Below are positions 1-5,671 of a stretch of 6,123 nucleotides of DNA, piece by piece (the stretch's first letter is position 1; every line of letters starts with the position of its first letter). The notes under the pieces are model-generated. The model was not told where the DNA came from. It saw only the letters and a list, made by a program, of their open reading frames with translations, and ran no database searches. The stretch covers positions 1 to 6,123 of the forward strand of contig SLPP01000171.1 of the NCBI GenBank assembly GCA_007131945.1, given 5' to 3'. A program made the translations under genes and the position numbers. Source of the DNA: Paracoccaceae bacterium. Its GTDB lineage: Bacteria > Pseudomonadota > Alphaproteobacteria > Rhodobacterales > Rhodobacteraceae.

Positions 1-742
1 GAAGCGCGTTGCGCGCGGCGTGCTTGTAGAGGATGTCGCGCTCGGGCAGGCCCTTGGCGCGCGCCATCTCGATGAAGTCCTCGCCATAGACCTCGAGCAT
101 GGTGTTGCGCATGATCAGGAGGGGCGAGCCGAGGTAGTAGAGCGCCACGATCATCACCGGCAGCACCGCGTGCCAGAGGAAGTCGAGCGTCAGCACCTTG
201 TCCCAGAAGCCGTCGGCATCATAGGGCAGGGTGCGCATGCCCGAGGTGGGCAGGATCGCGAGCGTCACGCCGAAGACCAGGATCGCGATCATCCCGGTCC
301 AGAACATCGGCGCCGAGCGGAACATCAGCCCGAAGAAGATGCCCGCCGTGTCGGTGCGCGACCCGCGCCGCCAGGAAAGCCACGCGCCCAGCGGCACGCC
401 CACCGCGTAGGCGAGCACGATCGCCAGCAGCATCAGGATCATCGTGTTGGCGAGCCGCTCCCACACGATGTCGGAAACCGGGGCGCGGTAGGAGAAGGAC
501 GTGCCGAATTCGCCCTGCACGGCGTTCGTGAGGAACAGCACGTATTGCCGCCAGAGCGGCGCGTCGAGGCCGAACTGGGCGCGGACGGCGGCGCGCTGCT
601 CGGGGTTCAGCCCCTCGGTGATCAGCGCCGCGGTCGGATCGGGCAGGCCCATCCGGAACAGGAAAAACAGGATCGTGGCGATGATCCAGAGCGAGAAGAC
701 CGCCTGGAACACGCGCTTGATCAGATAGCTGCGGCGCGACAT
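1..742 (-). CDS. ABC transporter inner-membrane permease, DppB/OppB type (3' end beyond window)
   Basis: One of the two membrane subunits of a family 5 (peptide/nickel/opine-like) ABC importer; it forms half of the channel and docks on the ATPase. The 247 visible codons run off the left edge, so roughly the last 70-90 residues of a typical 310-340 residue protein are missing. Seen: a positively charged start and first membrane segment at residues 11-30, the family block GLDAPLW (58-64) and QGEFGTSF (76-83), further membrane segments near 99-122, 133-163 and 187-209, and the ATPase-docking EAA loop at 222-246 with core MARAKGLPERD. The start is fixed by an in-frame TGA at 757-755 with no other start codon before the ATG, and a purine-rich GGGGAAGGG ribosome site lies at 753-745. 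It follows the solute-binding protein gene on the same strand and is presumably in its operon. The substrate cannot be read from the sequence; peptides, opines or sugars are all possible. Confidence 0.93.
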   Translation of the reverse strand, partial: MSRRSYLIKRVFQAVFSLWIIATILFFLFRMGLPDPTAALITEGLNPEQRAAVRAQFGLDAPLWRQYVLFLTNAVQGEFGTSFSYRAPVSDIVWERLANTMILMLLAIVLAYAVGVPLGAWLSWRRGSRTDTAGIFFGLMFRSAPMFWTGMIAILVFGVTLAILPTSGMRTLPYDADGFWDKVLTLDFLWHAVLPVMIVALYYLGSPLLIMRNTMLEVYGEDFIEMARAKGLPERDILYKHAARNAL

Positions 743-788
743 CGCCCTTCCCCGTCAGCCGGAGGCCCGCGCCGCCGGAAAGCATGAA

Positions 789-815
789 CCCCGCCGCAAG
801 CCGGTTGCGGCGGGG
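789..815 (-). promoter_or_regulatory. Intercistronic stem-loop between binding-protein and permease genes
   Basis: A perfect 11-bp inverted repeat (CCCCGCCGCAA at 789-799, TTGCGGCGGGG at 805-815) around a 5-base loop. Read on the minus strand it starts 18 bases after the binding-protein stop codon and lies about 47 bases before the permease start. No run of T follows the stem on the minus strand, so it is not a classical strong intrinsic terminator. A partial terminator or an mRNA-stabilising, processing-stop hairpin that keeps binding-protein transcript in excess over permease transcript is the more likely role, as known for other importer operons with a hairpin after the binding-protein gene. 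The role is inferred; the structure is seen directly. Confidence 0.7.
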
Positions 816-833
816 CCTTGGGCCGGTCCGGAC

Positions 834-2432
834 TTAGCGGACAAGCCGTCCTTCGGCATCCCACGAATAACCGGCGTTCTCCAGTTCCTGCCGCGCGGCC
901 TCCATGTCAAACTCGAACCTTTCGACGAAGGGATTGTGCCAGAAGGCGTTGACCGGGGCGATCACGGTGGTGCCCACCTCGCCGCGGCCATCGAGCAGCA
1001 CGTTGACCATCCGCTCGCGGTCCATCGCATGGGTCAGCGCGCGGCGCACGGCGCGGTCGTCGAAGGGTTCGCGGCGCGTGTTGAAGGTCATGTGGAAGTA
1101 GCCGAAATCCGGCACCGAGACGACGGTCAGGTCGTCGTTGCCCTCGGCCAGCGGGATCTGGCCCGGCTCCATCCGCCAGGCGGTCATGTCGATCTGCGCG
1201 GTCTGGATCGCGGTGAAGACCCCTTCGGCATCGGCGAAGATCAGGAACTCGACCCCGTCCACGGCGATGTTCTCGGCGTGGAAATGGTCGCGGTTGGTGG
1301 TCAGCGACATGAACTCGCCGCGGTCGTAGCGGTCGAAGACGAAGGGGCCCGAGCCGACGGTGGGGATCTGGTCGGGGGTGAGTTCGGTCGGATTCTCGAT
1401 CCCTTCCCAGATGTGCCTGGGCAGGATCGGGATCTGGCTCAGCGTGATCGTGGCGAAGGGCGCCGAGGGCTCGCTCAGGTTGAAGCGCACGGTCAGCTCG
1501 CCGGTCGTCTCGACCGAGGCGATGGGCGCGAGATAGGCGTTGAAGTAGCTGTATTCGCTGGCCATGTAGTAGTCGAAGGTGAAGGCGACATCCTCGGCGG
1601 TCAGCGGTTCGCCATCATGAAAGGTCATCCCCTCGCGCAGCGTCACGTCGATGGTGACCTCGTCCACCGCCTCGACCGACTCCGCGGCCCAGGGCACCGG
1701 CTCCACATCCGGGCTCAGCCGCACCAGACGGTCGTAGTAGAGCCGCATCCACTTCCAGCCCCAGACCGAGGTCGAGGCCAGCGGGTTGAGGTTGTCGGGC
1801 TCCTGCGGCCCGCCGATGCGCAGCGTGCGGCGCTCGCCCACCGGCTGGGCCTCCATCGGCACCCATTCGGAATAGAGCCCCTCGCCGGCCATGGCGTTCA
1901 TGTTGGCAAACGCGGTGTTGTTGTAGGCCACGACCTCGTCGCGGTGGAACAGGATCACCACCGGCACGTCGGGCATGTAGAGTTCCTGCATCTCGTGCAC
2001 GATGCGCTGGCGCTCCTCGATGTCGAACTCGCGCGCCTGGGCGTCGTAGAGCGCGTCGTAGTCGGGGTTGGCATAGCCGCCGGGGTTGTTGGCGCCCAGC
2101 CCGGTCTGCCGGCTGTCGAGCGTGCCGAGGAAGAACTGCGGGTCCAGCCGGTCGACGCGCCCCGACCAGCCCAGGATCACCGCGTCGAAATCCTGCTCGG
2201 AATAGAACCGGTCGAGCAGCGTCCGGAACTCCAGCGGCGAGACGGTGACGTCGAGCCCCAGTTCGCGCCAGGCCTCGGCGATGATGAAGGCCCCCTCGTA
2301 GCGGATCGGGTCGTAGGCCTCGGTGGTGGTGAGGATCTCGACCGCCGCCACGCGCTCCTGCGCCATCACCGGTGCGCCCAGGGACACCGCAAGCGCAAAC
2401 GTCGCGCTGCAAAGGAGATGATTGTTTTTCAT
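834..2432 (-). CDS. Periplasmic ABC solute-binding protein, family 5, apparently circularly permuted
   Basis: A 532-residue secreted receptor of a peptide/nickel/opine-class ABC importer. Residues 1-24 form a signal peptide (MKNN, hydrophobic core, cleavage after APVMA). The order of the family blocks is swapped. Residues about 28-195 match what is normally the C-terminal part: EILTTTEAYDP (32-42), EAWRELGLDVTV (53-64), FDAVILGWSG (82-91), GYANPDYDALYDA (119-131), DVPVVILFHRDE (155-166). Only from about residue 201 comes the usual N-terminal start, RTLRIGGPQEPDNLNPL (202-218), then the family signature LREGMTFHDGEPLTAEDV (265-282) and VRRALTHAMDRE (462-473). The protein stops after NAGYSWDAEGRLVR, where the usual fold would continue into the moved segment. 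Total length is normal, so this is rearrangement, not loss or duplication. The start at 2432 is chosen because it gives a signal peptide and has CGGAGG 5 bases upstream; an in-frame ATG at 2534 would add a 34-residue Arg-rich leader. It is followed by the permease gene. Family assignment is sure; ligand unknown. Confidence 0.93.
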   Translation of the reverse strand: MKNNHLLCSATFALAVSLGAPVMAQERVAAVEILTTTEAYDPIRYEGAFIIAEAWRELGLDVTVSPLEFRTLLDRFYSEQDFDAVILGWSGRVDRLDPQFFLGTLDSRQTGLGANNPGGYANPDYDALYDAQAREFDIEERQRIVHEMQELYMPDVPVVILFHRDEVVAYNNTAFANMNAMAGEGLYSEWVPMEAQPVGERRTLRIGGPQEPDNLNPLASTSVWGWKWMRLYYDRLVRLSPDVEPVPWAAESVEAVDEVTIDVTLREGMTFHDGEPLTAEDVAFTFDYYMASEYSYFNAYLAPIASVETTGELTVRFNLSEPSAPFATITLSQIPILPRHIWEGIENPTELTPDQIPTVGSGPFVFDRYDRGEFMSLTTNRDHFHAENIAVDGVEFLIFADAEGVFTAIQTAQIDMTAWRMEPGQIPLAEGNDDLTVVSVPDFGYFHMTFNTRREPFDDRAVRRALTHAMDRERMVNVLLDGRGEVGTTVIAPVNAFWHNPFVERFEFDMEAARQELENAGYSWDAEGRLVR

Positions 2433-2437
2433 GGTTT

Positions 2438-2442
2438 CCTCC
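2438..2442 (-). promoter_or_regulatory. Ribosome binding site of the ABC binding-protein gene
   Basis: GGAGG on the minus strand, 5 bases upstream of the ATG at 2432. It decides between this start and the in-frame ATG at 2534, which would bury the signal peptide behind an Arg-rich leader. Confidence 0.8.
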
Positions 2443-2533
2443 GATCTGTTGGGTCGTTGCACCGGCCTTCGAGGGGCGCCGCCACGGCGAGCGAAAGACG
2501 CGCGACCGCGCGTGCCGACGGGGTACCGGCCCA

Positions 2534-2562
2534 TTCATGGGTGAACCGGATCGGGAAGTCAA
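2534..2562 (-). promoter_or_regulatory. Candidate sigma-70-type promoter for the ABC operon
   Basis: On the minus strand TTGACT (2562-2557) matches five of six bases of the -35 consensus. After a 17-base spacer, CATGAA (2539-2534) is a weak -10 with three matches; shifting by one base gives ATGAAT, also three. Transcription would start near 2527, giving a leader of roughly 95 bases that contains the ACGCGC/GCGCGT inverted repeat. The palindrome CCCAT-TC-ATGGG overlaps the proposed -10, where a repressor could act. Based on motif reading only. Confidence 0.4.
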
Positions 2563-2642
2563 ATCCGGCGGGCCGCCCGGCCAGCCGCAGGATGCAACCT
2601 GCCGAGGCGCACAACTGCGGGGTTGCGTCGCCCGCCCGGATT

Positions 2643-2694
2643 TCGCAAACTCGCCCGACAGAGTACAGATAAGCGACCATCAACGGTCGCAAAC
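2643..2694. repeat. Pair of 8-base direct repeats TCGCAAAC upstream of tctB
   Basis: TCGCAAAC occurs at 2643-2650 and again at 2687-2694, 44 bases start to start, about four helical turns, in the tctB upstream region. The second copy overlaps the right arm of the GCGACC/GGTCGC inverted repeat. Such phased direct repeats can be regulator half-sites, but no regulator is assigned and chance is not excluded. Confidence 0.35.
2673..2690. promoter_or_regulatory. Candidate operator or leader hairpin ahead of tctB
   Basis: A perfect 6-bp inverted repeat GCGACC-ATCAAC-GGTCGC lies 20 bases before the tctB start and just ahead of its AGGGA ribosome site (2699-2703). It has the size and symmetry of an operator for a dimeric regulator. 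In RNA it would be a small hairpin beside, but not covering, the ribosome site. Function is inferred from position and symmetry alone. Confidence 0.4.
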
Positions 2695-2710
2695 AGACAG
2701 GGATGGAACG

Positions 2711-3163
2711 GTGCCGCGATCAGATTTCTGGTCCGGGCTCGTCGTGGCAGGGTTCGGACTTCTCGCGCTGCTCTGGATGATCCCGAACTATGCGGGCAGC
2801 AACCCGTTCGCGCAGATGCCGCCCGAACTGGTGCCCAACATCGCCGCCTGGACCATGATCGTCTGCGGCGGAATCGTCGCGCTCGGCGGGCTCGTCAGGA
2901 TGCTGCGGGACGGGGTTTCGCCGGTATCGGCCGAGGTGAACTGGCGCGCCATCGGCTGGGCGCTCTGGCCGTTCGTCTATGTCGGCGTCGCGATCTGGGT
3001 CATGACCTTCGTCAAGCTCACCTGGTTCGGTGTCTTCCTGATCGGCGGCATGCTGTTCCTGCTGGGCGAACGGCGCTGGTACATGATCCTCGGCTGTTCG
3101 GTGGTGCCGGTGGTGCTGCTCTATGTGCTTTCCGTCTACCTGATGCGCGTGGGGGTGGTCTGA
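2711..3163 (+). CDS. tctB: TctB-family small membrane subunit of a tripartite tricarboxylate transporter
   Basis: A 150-residue integral membrane protein, the small and poorly conserved subunit that partners TctA in ion-gradient-driven uptake of organic anions. Hydrophobic segments lie near residues 8-24, 45-63, 83-99, 103-118 and 125-145, matching the usual small-subunit layout and the family length of about 145-170. Identification rests on this topology and on direct linkage to tctA; TctB sequences have few fixed motifs. The start is GTG, with AGGGA 7 bases upstream. The reading frame is open further back to 2372, but that part is Arg/Gly-rich, hydrophilic and overlaps the opposite gene, so it is taken as non-coding. 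The stop at 3161-3163 is 3 bases before the tctA start, so the two are probably translationally coupled. Confidence 0.85.
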   Translation: MPRSDFWSGLVVAGFGLLALLWMIPNYAGSNPFAQMPPELVPNIAAWTMIVCGGIVALGGLVRMLRDGVSPVSAEVNWRAIGWALWPFVYVGVAIWVMTFVKLTWFGVFLIGGMLFLLGERRWYMILGCSVVPVVLLYVLSVYLMRVGVV

Positions 3164-3166
3164 GCG

Positions 3167-4681
3167 ATGGATCTTTCCGCAGTGGGTGCCGCCGCCGCCG
3201 AAGCCCTGACGCTGGCCTCGTTCATCGGGATCGGCGGCGGGGTGCTGCTGGGCTATGTGGTCGGGGTGATCCCGGGCCTGTCGCGGTCGGTGGCGATTTC
3301 CATCGCCATTCCGATGACCTTCTACATGTCGCCCTATATCGCGATCTCTTTCCTGATCGGGCTGTCGAAGGGCACGGCGGCCGGCAGCGCGGTCTCGGCC
3401 ATCCTGCTCAACGCGCCGGGCGAGGCGTCCTCGGCGGCGACCGCGCTCGACGGCTATCCGATGGCCAAGGCCGGCAAGCCGAAGACGGCCTTGCAGATCG
3501 GGCTGATCGCCTCGGTGATCGGCGACATCCTGGCGACGATCATCCTGATCTTCGTCGCCATCCCGTTCGCCCGCGTCGCGCTGATGTTCGGGCCCTACGA
3601 GATGGCCGCGATCCTGGCCTTCGCGCTGGTCTTCATCGCCGGGCTGTCGGGCGGCAACATCTTCAAGGGGCTCGCCGCCGGCGGTCTGGGGATCTTCCTG
3701 GGCACCATCGGCCTCGATAACCAGACCGGGCTGCCGCGACTGACCTTCGGCTATACCGAACTGATGGACGGGATGCCGCTGATCGCGGTCGCCATCGGCA
3801 CGCTCGCCCTGTCGGAGATGTTCGTGCAGTCCGAGAAGCTGCGCTACGATCGCGCCAACATGTCGGTGCAACTGAAGAACGATCCGAACGACCATGTCAC
3901 CATGCCGATCCTGCGCCGCATCATGCCCACCATCCTGCGCGGCACGGGGGTGGGCACCTTCGTCGGCGCCTTGCCGGGGCTGGGGCCGTCGGTGGGCTCG
4001 TTCATGTCCTACGGCATGGCGCAGCGCGCCGCGAAGGATCCCTCGACCTTCGGCAAGGGCGAACCGAAAGGGATCGCGGCCTCGGAATCCGCCGACAATG
4101 CGGTGATCCCGGCGGCGCTGATCCCGCTCTTCGGGCTGGGCATTCCCGGCAACGTCTCGGCCGCGCTGCTCATCGGCGCCTTCGCGATCCACGGCATCAC
4201 CGTCGGACCCCTTCTGCTGCGCGACAATCCCGAGCTTCTCTATTCGATCTTTGCCGGCATGATCCTGGCCTCGATCATCATGCTGGCGCTGGGCTGGTTC
4301 GGGCTGATGGTGTTTGCCCAGATCACCAAGGTGCCACCGCATGTGGTGATACCGATCGTCATCTTCTTCTGCCTCGCGGGGATGATGCTGCAGGGTTACG
4401 GCACCTTCGGTCTGGTGATCCTGATCGCCTTCGCCGTCCTCGGCTACCTGATGAAGAAATACGACTATTCCTTCGTCACCTTCCTTGTCGCCTTCATCAT
4501 CACGCCGATGCTGGAGCTCAACCTGCGCCAGAGCATCATCCTCTCGCGCGGCAACTGGGAGATTCTGCTGAATCGCCCCATCGCCCTGTTCTTCATCGCC
4601 TGCACGGCACTGGCGCTTGTCATGCTGATCCTGCGGACGGTCAGGACGGGCAAGCCGGCAGCCAATGCGCCGGCGGACTGA
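3167..4681 (+). CDS. tctA: TctA-family large membrane subunit of a tripartite tricarboxylate transporter
   Basis: A 504-residue, multi-spanning transport subunit that moves the substrate handed over by TctC, coupled to a proton or sodium gradient. It is the usual family length of about 500. It shows the two related halves of TctA: the first with GVIPGLSRSV (33-42) and NAPGEASSAATALDGYPMA (82-100), the second with GALPGLGPSVGSF (267-279), ASESADNA (305-312) and GLGIPGN (323-329). The repeated PGL elements are thought to form the substrate and ion site. Two departures from the commonest family wording are PGEAS where many have PGTP, and SADNA where ANNA is common; both look like subfamily traits rather than damage. 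No Shine-Dalgarno is strong here: GGGGGTGG at 3151-3158 overlaps the end of tctB, fitting coupled translation. A 26-base gap separates it from tctC. The exact carboxylate cannot be told from the sequence. Confidence 0.96.
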   Translation: MDLSAVGAAAAEALTLASFIGIGGGVLLGYVVGVIPGLSRSVAISIAIPMTFYMSPYIAISFLIGLSKGTAAGSAVSAILLNAPGEASSAATALDGYPMAKAGKPKTALQIGLIASVIGDILATIILIFVAIPFARVALMFGPYEMAAILAFALVFIAGLSGGNIFKGLAAGGLGIFLGTIGLDNQTGLPRLTFGYTELMDGMPLIAVAIGTLALSEMFVQSEKLRYDRANMSVQLKNDPNDHVTMPILRRIMPTILRGTGVGTFVGALPGLGPSVGSFMSYGMAQRAAKDPSTFGKGEPKGIAASESADNAVIPAALIPLFGLGIPGNVSAALLIGAFAIHGITVGPLLLRDNPELLYSIFAGMILASIIMLALGWFGLMVFAQITKVPPHVVIPIVIFFCLAGMMLQGYGTFGLVILIAFAVLGYLMKKYDYSFVTFLVAFIITPMLELNLRQSIILSRGNWEILLNRPIALFFIACTALALVMLILRTVRTGKPAANAPAD

Positions 4682-4695
4682 AAGAGAAAAACCCG

Positions 4696-4701
4696 AGGAG
4701 G
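4696..4701 (+). promoter_or_regulatory. Strong ribosome binding site of the first tctC
   Basis: AGGAGG, a perfect Shine-Dalgarno core, 6 bases before the ATG at 4708. It is much stronger than the sites of tctB and tctA, consistent with the periplasmic receptor being made in excess over the membrane subunits. Confidence 0.85.
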
Positions 4702-4707
4702 AATATC

Positions 4708-5646
4708 ATGAACAGACGCGCCCTGATCGCCGCTGCCGCGGCATTCGGCACCCTTGTCGCCGCGCCCGCCGCGCTGGCCGACGAATGGCGCCCGACCCAG
4801 CCGATGACCATGGTCATCGGTTTCGCCCCCGGCGGCTCGACCGACATCCAGGGCCGGGTTCTGGCCCGCACGCTGGAAGAGTATTTCGGCCAGCCGGTCA
4901 ATGTCGTCAACCAGCCCGGCGGCGGCGGGGCGGTGGCGCTGACCCGCTTCCTGAACGCCGAGCCCGACGGTCACACCTTCATGTTCGGGGTCATGCTGGG
5001 CCTGACATTCTCGCCCATCGTCAGCCCGGTGGAATACGAGATCGACGACTTCCGCTATGCCGGCACGCTGGTCGGCGGGCAGTTCGGCGTGATCGCGGCG
5101 GGCGATGCCCCGTACCAGAGCTTCGAGGAACTCATTGCCTACGGCAAGGAGAACCCGATGACCTATGCCCAGCAGCTGCCGATGGATCAGGCGATCATGC
5201 AGCGCATCGCCGAGCAGGAGGGGCTCGATCTGGCCTTCGTGCCGACCGGCGGCGGCGGCGGCGTGGCGCCCCTGCTTCTGGGCGGCGAGGTCGATTTCGC
5301 CTTCTCGGGCGGCATCCATTCGCAATACGTGCCCACCGGTGACATGAACATCCTGGCCTTCTTCACCCGTGACCGCTCGCCCTTCTACCCCGATGTTCCG
5401 ACGCTCGTGGAGCTGGGCTACCCCTATGCGATGGACGACTTCCGCTCGTTCTTCCTGCCTGGCGGCACGCCGGACGAGATCGTGCAGGCCTTCGAGAATG
5501 CCGCGCGTTTCGCCGTCGAGCACGAGCCTTTCGTCCAGGTCACGGTCGAGAACACGCAGCATCCCATCGTCTTCATGGACGGCGCCGAGACCGAGGCCGC
5601 GATCCGGGAGATCCGCGCCGCCAACGAAGCGCTGATGGCCGACTGA
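4708..5646 (+). CDS. tctC: TctC/Bug-family periplasmic binding protein, first copy
   Basis: A 312-residue secreted receptor that captures an organic anion and delivers it to TctA/TctB. Residues 1-24 are a signal peptide (MNRR, Ala-rich core, cleavage after ALA). The first conserved ligand loop is clear: GFAPGGSTDIQGRVLA at 38-53, followed by GQPVNVVNQPGGGG near 61-74, the form normally written GGxxDxxAR...GQxVxVENxPGAGG. The second ligand region is unusual. Where most Bug proteins have a GSGS-type turn and a VPYKG loop, this one reads YAQQLPMDQ (153-161) and VPTGGGGG (178-185). LLLGGEVDFAFSG then follows in the normal place, and PDVPTLVELGY is the usual C-terminal lobe block. The altered loop suggests a ligand different from classical citrate or aspartate receptors. 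It lies between tctA and a paralogous copy 25 bases downstream. Length and family are normal; ligand unknown. Confidence 0.95.
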   Translation: MNRRALIAAAAAFGTLVAAPAALADEWRPTQPMTMVIGFAPGGSTDIQGRVLARTLEEYFGQPVNVVNQPGGGGAVALTRFLNAEPDGHTFMFGVMLGLTFSPIVSPVEYEIDDFRYAGTLVGGQFGVIAAGDAPYQSFEELIAYGKENPMTYAQQLPMDQAIMQRIAEQEGLDLAFVPTGGGGGVAPLLLGGEVDFAFSGGIHSQYVPTGDMNILAFFTRDRSPFYPDVPTLVELGYPYAMDDFRSFFLPGGTPDEIVQAFENAARFAVEHEPFVQVTVENTQHPIVFMDGAETEAAIREIRAANEALMAD

Positions 5647-5659
5647 CGCCCCGATCAAC

Positions 5660-5665
5660 AGGAGA
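5660..5665 (+). promoter_or_regulatory. Ribosome binding site of the second tctC
   Basis: AGGAGA, 6 bases before the ATG at 5672, in a short purine-rich stretch. It supports independent, efficient translation of the second receptor. Confidence 0.75.
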
Positions 5666-5671
5666 GAGAGA

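Larger units (their letters stand above)
2433..2710. promoter_or_regulatory. Divergent intergenic control region between the ABC and TTT operons
   Basis: A 278-base non-coding stretch between two divergently transcribed transport operons, so it must hold the start signals of both. No convincing small gene was found. It contains several inverted repeats: ACGCGC-GACC-GCGCGT (2498-2513), CCCAT-TC-ATGGG (2530-2541), interleaved arms between 2585 and 2626, and GCGACC-ATCAAC-GGTCGC (2673-2690). It also has an 8-base direct repeat, TCGCAAAC, at 2643 and 2687. The sequence is GC-rich, so some short palindromes are expected by chance. Confidence 0.75.

Noticed and set aside
20..787. Plus-strand open frame (255 codons) opposite the permease
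   Set aside because: Antisense shadow; the minus strand encodes the DppB-type permease with GLDxPLW and EAA motifs.
834..2432. ABC binding protein as a truncated pseudogene lacking its C-terminal lobe part
   Set aside because: The protein does end early relative to the usual order, but the missing segment is present at its N-terminus in the same frame, so permutation explains it better than truncation.
2498..2513. ACGCGC-GACC-GCGCGT as a terminator or operator
   Set aside because: A simple CG-alternating palindrome with no T-run, easily produced by chance in DNA this GC-rich; mentioned only as part of the intergenic region.
2433..2534. Upstream ATG at 2534 as start of the ABC binding protein
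   Set aside because: It would place a 34-residue Arg-rich leader before the signal peptide; the ATG at 2432 has GGAGG at correct spacing and exposes the signal peptide.
2641..2669. Promoter for tctB with TTTCGC and TACAGA 17 bases apart
   Set aside because: Only two and three bases match the respective consensus boxes, too weak to annotate; the true tctB promoter was not identified.
936..2672. Long plus-strand open frame (578 codons) antisense to the ABC binding protein
   Set aside because: Composition is dominated by His, Arg, Gly, Asp and Val as expected for the mirror of a high-GC gene. It has no recognisable domain, and the opposite strand encodes a clear family 5 protein.
2372..2710. 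N-terminal extension of tctB to 2372
   Set aside because: The added part is hydrophilic, Arg/Gly-rich, overlaps the opposite gene start and has no relation to TctB; GTG at 2711 has AGGGA upstream and gives a normal length.
2720..4342. Long minus-strand open frame (540 codons) across tctB and tctA
   Set aside because: Arg/Asp/Gln/His-rich antisense shadow with no membrane segments or motifs, while the plus strand encodes two clear membrane proteins.
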